Origin: Alphaproteobacteria bacterium
GTDB taxonomy: Bacteria > Pseudomonadota > Alphaproteobacteria > Sphingomonadales > Emcibacteraceae
Reading direction: 5' to 3'
Assembly: GCA_002401545.1 (NCBI GenBank)
Contig: NVTJ01000143.1
Span: 1 to 16,527 of the forward strand
DNA length: 16,527 nt
Made by a program: the position numbers and the translations under genes. Shown here piece after piece: positions 6,054-13,355 of this stretch. Each line of letters starts with the position of its first letter. The first letter of the stretch is position 1. Below the pieces are notes generated by a model. The model saw nothing but the letters and a program-made list of their open reading frames with translations, did no database searches and had not been told where the DNA came from.

Positions 6054-8216
6054 TTAAAATCCGATCCGCTGAGACCTGCCGGGTTTATGCTCAACCTCAG
6101 TTTTGAGCATTTTGAATAGTTGTACCGGGTCGCCAGCATGGCCCAGCAAGTCAGCCTTTCGTTTTACCAGTGCAAAATCCGATGGGGTTAACATGTTGAG
6201 GTTTTCAATGCCTGATGGCGCATCCATGTCAAAGAAGGACTGAAAGGCAAGATGCGCTCTTTGGGCATCCAGATAATCAAATTTGACTTTGTACACAAAG
6301 CGCCGCTGGGCGGCAGGGTCCACGCGATCAACTAAGTTTGTGGTTGCGCACCAGGGCTGATGATGGCGCTCCATTGCCGTTAAAAACTCATTGGTTTGGC
6401 TGAGGTGCCAGGGTTGGGTTGCACCGGCCCGGTTGGACAAGAACATTTCAATCTCATCGATGACCAGCATGGCCTGATCATCACGAGCCGTCTTGAATGC
6501 CGCCGCAATCATTTTTTCTGTTTGGCCAACATAGCAGTTTAAAAGCTCAGATCCTCGCTTTTCCATAACGGGCATTTGCAGCTGATCTGCGAGATACCGT
6601 GCATATTGCGATTTACCCGTGCCAGGCGGACCGTATAGGCAAAATGAGACATCTGGTGTTCCAGCTTGTACCCTGAGGGCGCTCAGTAGCTCATCCAGAT
6701 CATGGTCAGCATTGATCAGGGCGGGATTGTAGTGATCTGTCACGGGGACGTTGCAATCATCCTGATCCGATCCTCTTGTAATTTGTAAGCTGTTTTCCAG
6801 AACCTGTTTAAATTCCTTGGCAGCACCACCCATAAGCCGTGTTGCTATGGCAGCATTGGAAATCAGCGCTGGAGACGGGTTGCTGTTTTTCGCAAGAATT
6901 TTGATGTCGTCAGATGGCAATTGAAGGTTTTGTGTTTTGAGAATCTGCTTCCATATTTTTACTCTCGCCGCCGGTGGTGGTGATTTTACTTCCAGCACAA
7001 ATGTCATCCGGCGCAAAAACGCAGGATCAAAATTGGATAATTCATTGCAAGTCCAAAGGACCGGGACCGGGTTTTCTTCGAGCAATCGGTTTTGGTGAAT
7101 TTTTGAGCCTGCGTGACCTAAAAATAGCAAGGGTGATCTGTGTAGTGCCAGGTCCTCCATCTCATCAAATAAAATGGCGGTATTCTTTCGATGGGCCAGT
7201 ATATGCTGGGCAAAACGTAAAGCGCTTAGCCGCCCCGGACGCGTAAGTTCGTCGCCATCTTCATTTTGCTCGCCAATAGAAAAAAGATCAACGCCAGCTA
7301 ACTTTGCCACCGTTTTGCAAAGCTCTGTTTTGCCACACCCCGGAGGACCATAGAGCAATATGTTTATGCCACTCGGGTTTTCCTTTTTTGCCCCTCGCAT
7401 TAACCGAACTAATTGACTGAGCGCGGGATCAATATGTCCAAAATCAGATTTTCCAAGAGTTGCTGATGCGGATTTTCCAAGAATGGCATTAAAAAAATCG
7501 CGGGCGGTTGCATGCTGCTGGCCAGCCTCTTCCACCACTTTTGCGCAAATATTTAAACCGAGATCAAACCCGATGCATCTCGCATCCACTGTCAAAAGAC
7601 CACTGGAAATCAATCTTCCTTGGGGCTTCAGGCGGTCAACGATTTCACTTTTCAATACCCCCAAACAAATGCCAATTGCCCGTGTGGGGTCTTTTGTATC
7701 GTCGTGCAAATACTTAAAAAGGGTTTCTATTTTTTCACTGAAGGCATGATTGAGGACGAGTTCAAGAATCGCAGTTTCGATGTCGTCCAGACCAATCTCT
7801 TTAGCCAAATAGGACAGGTTCCTATGATAATTATCTGTATCCGCCGATGATACTATTGCGGCTAATTGTTTTTCCAGATGACCCACAAGCTCTAACACGG
7901 CGGGTTTGAATTTTTTCTGGGCAGAAAAGGGTAATGCACGGTGCCGACCAAGGCCTTCCGTGATCTCAATCAGGTTTTCTATTGATTTTCCTAATGTTGC
8001 ATCACTGGAAACATCTAAATTGCGCTCAAACCACTCAATCAGGCTTTTGGCAATGGTGCAGTTGTTATAGGCCTGCCTGCATATGCGCAGCAGCATCTTA
8101 AAGAGAACCGCTTGATTGCCCTCATCTTCATAGGCGCTAGGCAGCCATTCTTGATCAATGGAAAAATCTAATTTGGCAGCATCTTCAAAATTTGTGGCAG
8201 ACGATTTTGTTGACAT
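6054..8216 (-). CDS. Tandem AAA+ ATPase
   Basis: A 720-residue protein with two AAA+ modules after a helical N-terminal region of about 270 residues. Module 1 has Walker A GPPGCGKT (290-297), Walker B ILFDEMED (348-355), sensor N391 and paired arginines R402/R403. Module 2 has GPPGTGKS (529-536), MLVIDEIE (583-590), sensor TTN (625-627) and R638/R639. Both modules look catalytically complete, as in Cdc48/Vps4-like ATPases that form hexamers and remodel proteins. The N-terminal region includes DDIETAILELVLNHAF and RLISSGLLTV, resembling small helical units found ahead of the AAA domain in uncharacterised bacterial ATPases. No protease motif (HEXXH) is seen. It is the first gene of the operon, divergent from the WYL regulator, with AGGGA ahead of its ATG. 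It probably supplies the ATP-driven sensing or remodelling step of the system; substrate unknown. Confidence 0.85.
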   Translation of the reverse strand: MSTKSSATNFEDAAKLDFSIDQEWLPSAYEDEGNQAVLFKMLLRICRQAYNNCTIAKSLIEWFERNLDVSSDATLGKSIENLIEITEGLGRHRALPFSAQKKFKPAVLELVGHLEKQLAAIVSSADTDNYHRNLSYLAKEIGLDDIETAILELVLNHAFSEKIETLFKYLHDDTKDPTRAIGICLGVLKSEIVDRLKPQGRLISSGLLTVDARCIGFDLGLNICAKVVEEAGQQHATARDFFNAILGKSASATLGKSDFGHIDPALSQLVRLMRGAKKENPSGINILLYGPPGCGKTELCKTVAKLAGVDLFSIGEQNEDGDELTRPGRLSALRFAQHILAHRKNTAILFDEMEDLALHRSPLLFLGHAGSKIHQNRLLEENPVPVLWTCNELSNFDPAFLRRMTFVLEVKSPPPAARVKIWKQILKTQNLQLPSDDIKILAKNSNPSPALISNAAIATRLMGGAAKEFKQVLENSLQITRGSDQDDCNVPVTDHYNPALINADHDLDELLSALRVQAGTPDVSFCLYGPPGTGKSQYARYLADQLQMPVMEKRGSELLNCYVGQTEKMIAAAFKTARDDQAMLVIDEIEMFLSNRAGATQPWHLSQTNEFLTAMERHHQPWCATTNLVDRVDPAAQRRFVYKVKFDYLDAQRAHLAFQSFFDMDAPSGIENLNMLTPSDFALVKRKADLLGHAGDPVQLFKMLKTEVEHKPGRSQRIGF

Positions 8217-8257
8217 ATAATTCCCTCATATTTCAAAGGCAATCATACTCCTTAAAT

Positions 8258-8274
8258 GCGTCATATTTGGACGT
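8258..8274. promoter_or_regulatory. Dyad operator 1 upstream of the AAA+ gene
   Basis: GCGTC-N7-GACGT lies 42 bases before the AAA+ start codon. Its reverse complement, ACGTCCAAATATGACGC, matches site 2 at 8342-8358 except for three bases, so the two sites face each other. The site is well placed to be a WYL-regulator operator. No convincing -35/-10 pair could be assigned to the AAA+ operon. Confidence 0.6.
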
Positions 8275-8333
8275 ATTCATGAAACTTCTGCATCAAGATT
8301 TACAAACCCAGCACCAAGTCAAAAAATATATGC

Positions 8334-8363
8334 TTGGAAACACGTCCAATAATGACGTAATAT
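8334..8363 (+). promoter_or_regulatory. Likely promoter of the WYL regulator
   Basis: TTGGAA (8334-8339) and TAATAT (8358-8363) are separated by 18 bases and resemble a sigma70 -35/-10 pair. The spacer is filled almost exactly by dyad operator 2, so a bound regulator would block RNA polymerase; this suggests autorepression. Confidence 0.45.
8342..8358. promoter_or_regulatory. Dyad operator 2 upstream of the WYL gene
   Basis: ACGTC-CAATAAT-GACGT is a perfect 5-bp dyad with a 7-base spacer. It is the inverted partner of the site at 8258-8274; centre-to-centre distance is 84 bases, about eight helical turns, which puts both sites on the same face of the DNA. WYL regulators such as BrxR bind similar dyads as dimers. 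Confidence 0.65.
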
Positions 8364-8432
8364 AAACGGTAAGATGAGGCGATATAGCCAAGCTAGCCAA
8401 TCAATAATAGCTCTGGAATGTGAGGCACAGGC

Positions 8433-9440
8433 ATGCGGTTTACCAAGGCAGAAAACCTGCTGCGATTGGCGATATGGTTCCAATCCAGCTATGTCGGCGT
8501 TGGGCTTCAAGATATACAGGAAGAATTCGATGTTGGCAGGCGAACCGCTGAACGGATGCGTGATGCCGTGTCCCGCTTGCTTCCTGACCTTTTGGAGGTG
8601 CAAAGCGAAGGTACAAAGAAGCGTTGGAAAATTCCCAAAAGCAAATCTCTTCTTCCCATAAAGGTGCAAGCTGAAGAGCTGGCAGCGCTCGACATTGCCA
8701 GGCAGATACTCAAAAGAAAGGCGCTTACGGACCAAGCCGAACACTTGCGCGAGATCGAAAGAAAACTGCGCACCTTTGACAATGGTCAGCGCTCAACTGG
8801 GCGGGAAGTAGACCTTGAGGCAATGCTGGAGGCTGAGGGGCTGGCAATGCGCCTTGGCCCAAAACCAATAATCGACGCCGACGTATTAGATGCACTCAGA
8901 GAAGCAATCTTGAAATGCGTAAAAGTAACCCTGCATTACAAAAGTCGAGGATCTGACCATATCCGACGACAGCGGGTGTGCCCCTACGGATTTCTCTACG
9001 GAAAACAGCATTACCTTGTGGCGTATAGCACTAACCCCAAGGTCAAAGATTACCGCCTTTACCGGCTGGACAATATCCACAGGGTTACCCCTCTTGATGA
9101 GCCTTATGAGCGCCGGGAAGATTTCTCATTGCAACATTATGCCGAGCAATCTTTTGGGATTTTCCAGGGCGAGAAATATGAGGTTGTGCTTATGTTTTCA
9201 GAAAGGACTGCCACAGATGCAAACTCGTTCTCATTCCACCCGACCCAGAACATGGTAGTTTTGGAGGATGGAAGATTACAAATCACCATGCATGCCTCAG
9301 GACTAAGGGAATTGGCCTGGCATTTGCTTACCTGGGGCAGTGAGGTGGAGATCATCAAGCCTGAGCGATTAAAGGGGATGATGAATGATCTTCAAAAAGT
9401 CATGGCAAAGTCAAGACATTGGACTGAGCCGGATCTATGA
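8433..9440 (+). CDS. WYL-domain transcriptional regulator
   Basis: A 335-residue regulator with the wHTH-WYL-WCX layout. An N-terminal winged helix (about 1-70) contains GLQDIQEEFDVGRRTAERMRD as the DNA-recognition part. The WYL domain (about 150-222) shows RRQRVCPYGFLYG, then HYLVAY (193-198) where most family members have WYL, and YRLYRLDNIHRV. A C-terminal WCX region (about 246-325) includes LRELAWHLLTWGSEVEII. WYL domains bind ligands, in some cases nucleic acid or nucleotide signals, and switch transcription. GAGG lies 7 bases before the ATG. The gene is divergent from the five-gene operon, and the intergenic region holds paired dyads, so it very probably controls both itself and the operon. 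BrxR and CapW, repressors of BREX and CBASS loci, share this architecture; equivalence here is inferred. Confidence 0.9.
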   Translation: MRFTKAENLLRLAIWFQSSYVGVGLQDIQEEFDVGRRTAERMRDAVSRLLPDLLEVQSEGTKKRWKIPKSKSLLPIKVQAEELAALDIARQILKRKALTDQAEHLREIERKLRTFDNGQRSTGREVDLEAMLEAEGLAMRLGPKPIIDADVLDALREAILKCVKVTLHYKSRGSDHIRRQRVCPYGFLYGKQHYLVAYSTNPKVKDYRLYRLDNIHRVTPLDEPYERREDFSLQHYAEQSFGIFQGEKYEVVLMFSERTATDANSFSFHPTQNMVVLEDGRLQITMHASGLRELAWHLLTWGSEVEIIKPERLKGMMNDLQKVMAKSRHWTEPDL

Positions 9441-9654
9441 AACTGAATATTAACTCGCTTGGTAATACCGGCACTGTCATGTGGGGATGGCCCCGGTTTT
9501 GCAAACGTTTTTGAACGATATTTGATGATAAGAGGCGCGGTCATATGCTTGGCCTTTTGGCGCGTTGACTTTGGTAATCTCTGGCCCTGATGAAGTCCGC
9601 GTGGCACCCCTCAGGAGGTCTAACTGTAACGCCCTGAGAGCCCGCACACCTTCT

Positions 9655-9669
9655 TTGGTGCAACACCAA
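9655..9669. repeat. Short perfect hairpin
   Basis: TTGGTG (9655-9660) and CACCAA (9664-9669) flank a 3-base loop. It sits in the GC-rich part of the long gap and could be one arm of a larger RNA fold. There is no T-tract after it, so it is not a terminator. Confidence 0.35.
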
Positions 9670-9846
9670 CGGCCACCACAAGGCAGGGGCGCTCAGCGCG
9701 CCTCCTATGGCCGTTTGGGAAACACAAGACCACCTAAGGGCAATGCGTCCCCTATCAGCGCTTATGGGCCTGATTGTTGGATTGGTATAAAGCTGAGTAA
9801 GCGGGCATTGTCTTAAGCCTGCATCCTTCGTCTCAACATCTCTAAC

Positions 9847-9871
9847 CTCTGATAATCTTCTCTTATCAGAG
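9847..9871. repeat. 9-bp perfect hairpin upstream of the secreted-protein operon
   Basis: CTCTGATAA (9847-9855) and TTATCAGAG (9863-9871) are exact reverse complements with a 7-base pyrimidine loop. No T-run follows on either strand, which argues against an intrinsic terminator. Its position about 60 bases before the candidate promoter suits an activator or repressor operator. Confidence 0.5.
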
Positions 9872-9933
9872 CCCAAAACCGTCGCTTTCAGAGCAGATCT
9901 AAATCAGACCTATAGGTGCTGACGGGGTACAGT

Positions 9934-9962
9934 TTGTCTTACAGCATCTTAAAGGTTACTAT
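9934..9962 (+). promoter_or_regulatory. Likely sigma70 promoter of the secreted-protein operon
   Basis: TTGTCT (9934-9939) and TACTAT (9957-9962) are spaced by 17 bases, each matching four of six consensus positions. This would give a leader of about 48 bases before the ATG at 10017. Confidence 0.4.
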
Positions 9963-10016
9963 GGCACTGGTTGAGTTGCTTTATTACCTGTTCGCCTCGA
10001 ACGGAGTGTCGCAATC

Positions 10017-11900
10017 ATGAGAAAAAACGCAACACTTTTGGTTGCCCTTTTTGTGTCGCAGTTGTTGACGGTTTGGCCCAATTGGACACAGGCAACAGAG
10101 GCAGCGGAAGATCGCGAATATCCAGCCCCCAGCACGCTAATACCCAAGGCAAAGAACGGTGATATCTGGTCGCAATTCACGCTCGGTTACATATACAGCC
10201 ATGGGAAAGGCGTGGGTCCCGATTACAAAAAAGCGCTCAAATGGTTTACCAAGGCAGCGGAGCAGGATGACCTTATCTCCCAGTATTACCTAGCCACGAT
10301 ACTGGAGGAAGGATCAGGTGAGGTTGCGCAGGACTATGGCGCTTCGGCCAACTGGTATCTGAAAATAGCCAAGCTGGGACATGTTGCCGAGCATAAAGAC
10401 CTGAAAATATTTGCAGCAAGAAAGATCGGGTATTTTTATGCTGACGGTATGGGGGTAGAGCAGGATTACAAGGCGGCGATAAAATGGCTGACTGAAGCGG
10501 CGCTCCAGGGTGATTCTAAAGCCCAGGTGCGGCTGGGCCTGCTGTATATGAATGGCGAGGGGGTGAGCCGAAATCCGGCCGCTGCCAATAAGTGGCTGCA
10601 ACTTTCGGCAAATGGCGTAAACCAGAAGGTCAAGGCTCTTCTGCCTTCTTTCACCAAAGAACTCAATGTAGACGGATTTTTGTATGCTCGTGCCAGGTGG
10701 CGAGAAAAATTTCCAGCCTATATGCAACCCTTTGGCATTGTGCTTGGTAAACGCTTTCCGGCAGAACTGAATTATAATCTTACCGACACATTTAACGCAA
10801 ATATATATCCCTCCATTGGCATATACAAAGACGTTACACCTCCCCTTCCTTTCACGGACAAATCCATGAATACAGATGATCGGGGATATTATACGGTATA
10901 TACCTCTAAAACTTCAGACAGCGTTTACAAGATATCCTCCAGATTTCAGTTTGATTCAGAAGACCACTGTCGCCGTGCTTTGATGGCTTTTTTCAATGAC
11001 GGACTAGCTGTAAATACGGCTCCGAAAATCATGAGTGATTGGCATCGCGTTAGCGGCTACAGCGATCCGTACAATTTGTTCGTCGCGGACTTTGGAGAGA
11101 CCACGCCTCCTGCAAATCCAGATGAACCTCTCAAGCTGGATAAGCTAGACCATTTATCAGGTGTACGACTGATTTTATCTTGTAGAGTAGAGACAGGCAG
11201 CACGTTGGGAGAAATGAAAATTATTCATTTTCCTTCTGTTGAAAAGGCCGTCGCCCAATTCATAAAATCCACCCCCAAATGGGCAGCATTTTATGACAAG
11301 CAGAAAAATGAGGGTAAGAGACCTGTTTATATGGACCCGTTTGGTATTGAGATGGGCCGCCCCCTAGCCAAAGCGATCAGTCTGACAGAAGAGCAGAACT
11401 ATCTGGATTCCAAATATTTTGAAACGGCCCCCCCATCACCACATAAGCTATTCAGTGACTATTCTGTCAGCACCTCGCGATCAACGAATTCCGTGTTCAG
11501 CCTTACAGCGACGGCCCGCTTTAAAAGCCGCGATCACTGCTTGCGGGTTATGAACGGTTCAGCCAACGGGTTTTCGAAAAAACTAGGATCGCGCCGTAAA
11601 GCAAAAAATGTATGGTATGATGTATCATTTGGAGGCATGCAAAAGCTTTCTTCCAATTTCCAACTGACACCAGAAGGCATGAAAACGACATTTGACAAAG
11701 ATGTGGACATTGATGTGCTTGACACTGAACAGAACCTCCCTGGAGGAAGTGGTGCATATTTTCAGGTAAATGTGGCGCTTAGCTGCTTGTTATACCGGGA
11801 CAGTAGCCATTGGAACGGAACAGTAAGTTACTCACATCCATTAACTTATGCGGTTGCTTTAGCGGAAGTACGGGCACTCAACTTGTTGACGGACTTTTAA
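10017..11900 (+). CDS. Exported Sel1-repeat protein with duplicated two-cysteine domain
   Basis: A 627-residue protein. Residues 1-26 form a signal peptide ending TQA, so it is exported. Residues about 48-200 contain about four Sel1-like repeats (GYIYSHGKGVGPDYKKALKW, GYFYADGMGVEQDYKAAIKW, GLLYMNGEGVSRNPAAANKW), which mediate protein contacts. The rest holds two diverged copies of one domain: YMQPFGIVLGKRF (235-247) with EDHCRRAL (315-322) and LILSC (385-389), and YMDPFGIEMGRPL (438-450) with RDHCLRVM (505-512) and VALSC (586-590). The paired cysteines C318/C389 and C508/C590 are likely disulfides in the periplasm. No family was recognised for this domain. GGAG lies 10 bases before the ATG. 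It starts a three-gene operon of exported proteins. Confidence 0.8.
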   Translation: MRKNATLLVALFVSQLLTVWPNWTQATEAAEDREYPAPSTLIPKAKNGDIWSQFTLGYIYSHGKGVGPDYKKALKWFTKAAEQDDLISQYYLATILEEGSGEVAQDYGASANWYLKIAKLGHVAEHKDLKIFAARKIGYFYADGMGVEQDYKAAIKWLTEAALQGDSKAQVRLGLLYMNGEGVSRNPAAANKWLQLSANGVNQKVKALLPSFTKELNVDGFLYARARWREKFPAYMQPFGIVLGKRFPAELNYNLTDTFNANIYPSIGIYKDVTPPLPFTDKSMNTDDRGYYTVYTSKTSDSVYKISSRFQFDSEDHCRRALMAFFNDGLAVNTAPKIMSDWHRVSGYSDPYNLFVADFGETTPPANPDEPLKLDKLDHLSGVRLILSCRVETGSTLGEMKIIHFPSVEKAVAQFIKSTPKWAAFYDKQKNEGKRPVYMDPFGIEMGRPLAKAISLTEEQNYLDSKYFETAPPSPHKLFSDYSVSTSRSTNSVFSLTATARFKSRDHCLRVMNGSANGFSKKLGSRRKAKNVWYDVSFGGMQKLSSNFQLTPEGMKTTFDKDVDIDVLDTEQNLPGGSGAYFQVNVALSCLLYRDSSHWNGTVSYSHPLTYAVALAEVRALNLLTDF

Positions 11901-11912
11901 GGGGGAAGGAAA

Positions 11913-13355
11913 ATGTTAGCGATAAAACATGTAGCCGAACATTTATTGCTCGTGTTGTTGCTGTTTCCCTTCTGCCTTGCGGGCGCGCAGGCTCAAACGC
12001 CCACTACTGACGCTATCTGGGTAAATGATGATGCAGATTTGACAGCGATAATTACAGAACATCGTTTGTTGATCTTTGATGGTGAAAAATTTGAAGGCGC
12101 TGGATTGCTCCGACTAGAAGAGAATATCTGGAAGGCCAAATTAAAGAAAAAAGACAAAGAATTTGAAACAACCATCACCGTGAGTGGGAATGCCCTGGCT
12201 TTTGACATAGACGGAGAGCGGTATTTTTTTACACACGAAGCTACAAGAAACTGGAATGTTGAACAACGCCTGAACGGTCGATGGCGTGTTGACGAAAACC
12301 CCATGGCCAAGGTGCTGATCGATAACAACACCATGATCTGGGCATATGACAACAATGACACCCTGTACCAGATGGCATTTGCCATTTTTGGTGATTACTG
12401 GCTGAACCTGCCTGACGAGGACGTCCCGGACCCTGTTGCCCTCTATCATTACACCCTCAACGGTGACAGATTGACCATGAGACAAGGTGAAGCTCAATTG
12501 TTTGAATTAATCCACCTTACGGACCCCAACAATGTTCCGGGAAATGGCGATACAGCAGCGTCCGCAAAAACGGTCAGCCTTAACACTATTGATACACCGA
12601 TAAAGAAACTTCAGGCCCAGGAAACCAGAATACTGGCTGAACTTGACCAAAACAACACCAAGGCCAAGCGCACCTTATTAGCCTGGTTACGGCACGACCA
12701 TGCCGCAGTCTTGTTCGAGGATTATAAAGCTTCAAAAAACGAGACCGACCTTGATGCGGCGCTTGCTTATGCTGATTCTGCGACTGAGCTTTCACCAGAC
12801 ACCGCCCGGTTCTGGAAAACCTATGGCCTGATCAACCTGGCCTCTAAAAGGGGCATGATCGCCGACATCGAGGCCGAGGGCGCTTTTCGGCGTGTACTGG
12901 AAATTGCCCCTAATGATGGTGAGGCCAGACTTTTTCTCATTCGTTTCCTTCTTAAAGACGGGGAATATAAAAGCGCTGCCGAACAGTATGCCATTTTGTT
13001 TGCCAGCCAGCCGGAAATTGTCATTGCCAATGATCTTCACCAAATGAATCTGGCCTTTATTTCTGCTGATGTTGCGGGTTGGGGACTGGAAGTTTATGAC
13101 GCTTATCTGAAAAAAATCCACCTGCAGGATGAGAATTTGCAGATCATGATGGATATGTTCGAAGCGCCGATGGATTTGAATGCATACGTACTGGATGAGA
13201 AAGTTCAGGTGGCCAAAAGCATACTGCTAAAGGCAGAACACCGTGATGAGGAAGCAATACGGCTTTTAAAAACGGTTTCCATCCCACCGTCGACCCCTGA
13301 AAATATCAGGAAAGTTGCCGACTATCTGCTTGATTACTGGGAGAATGAACCATGA
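11913..13355 (+). CDS. Exported TPR protein of unknown function
   Basis: A 480-residue protein with a clear signal peptide (1-27, hydrophobic core LLLVLLLFPFCLAG, cleavage after AQA). Residues about 35-200 form a beta-rich region with repeated short strands (HRLLIFDGEKF, ALAFDIDGERYFF, LNGRWRVDENP), suggesting a small barrel or lipocalin-like domain. Residues about 230-365 contain a helical linker and TPR-like helices (DLDAALAYADSATELSPDTARFW, AEGAFRRVLEIAPNDGEARLF). The C-terminus stays helical. The cysteine at 21 is not in a convincing lipobox. A strong GGAAGGA site precedes the ATG, and the gene lies 12 bases after the Sel1 gene and overlaps the next by ATGA. It is probably a periplasmic scaffold for the proteins on either side; exact role unknown. 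Confidence 0.75.
   Translation: MLAIKHVAEHLLLVLLLFPFCLAGAQAQTPTTDAIWVNDDADLTAIITEHRLLIFDGEKFEGAGLLRLEENIWKAKLKKKDKEFETTITVSGNALAFDIDGERYFFTHEATRNWNVEQRLNGRWRVDENPMAKVLIDNNTMIWAYDNNDTLYQMAFAIFGDYWLNLPDEDVPDPVALYHYTLNGDRLTMRQGEAQLFELIHLTDPNNVPGNGDTAASAKTVSLNTIDTPIKKLQAQETRILAELDQNNTKAKRTLLAWLRHDHAAVLFEDYKASKNETDLDAALAYADSATELSPDTARFWKTYGLINLASKRGMIADIEAEGAFRRVLEIAPNDGEARLFLIRFLLKDGEYKSAAEQYAILFASQPEIVIANDLHQMNLAFISADVAGWGLEVYDAYLKKIHLQDENLQIMMDMFEAPMDLNAYVLDEKVQVAKSILLKAEHRDEEAIRLLKTVSIPPSTPENIRKVADYLLDYWENEP

Larger units (their letters stand above)
9441..10016. other. 576-base gap with hairpins, no convincing gene
   Basis: Several frames are open across 9540-9880 on both strands because stop codons are sparse in GC-rich sequence, but none has a ribosome site or a recognisable family. 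Between 9590 and 9780 the sequence is GC-rich with short complementary blocks, including TTGGTG-CAA-CACCAA at 9655-9669. It may be a structured RNA or a decayed gene. A clean hairpin at 9847-9871 and a likely promoter at 9934-9962 lie nearer the next operon. Confidence 0.4.

Noticed and set aside
8472..8490. GGTTCCAATCC resembling a tRNA T-arm
   Set aside because: It lies inside the WYL coding sequence and no cloverleaf can be built around it.
9483..9500. GGGG-ATGG-CCCC followed by GGTTTT as a terminator after the WYL gene
   Set aside because: The stem has only four pairs and the T-run is four bases, so it is too weak to call.
9541..9876. 111-residue minus-strand ORF
   Set aside because: Odd composition rich in Arg, Ser, Pro and Trp, no ribosome site, and overlapping open frames on both strands point to chance.
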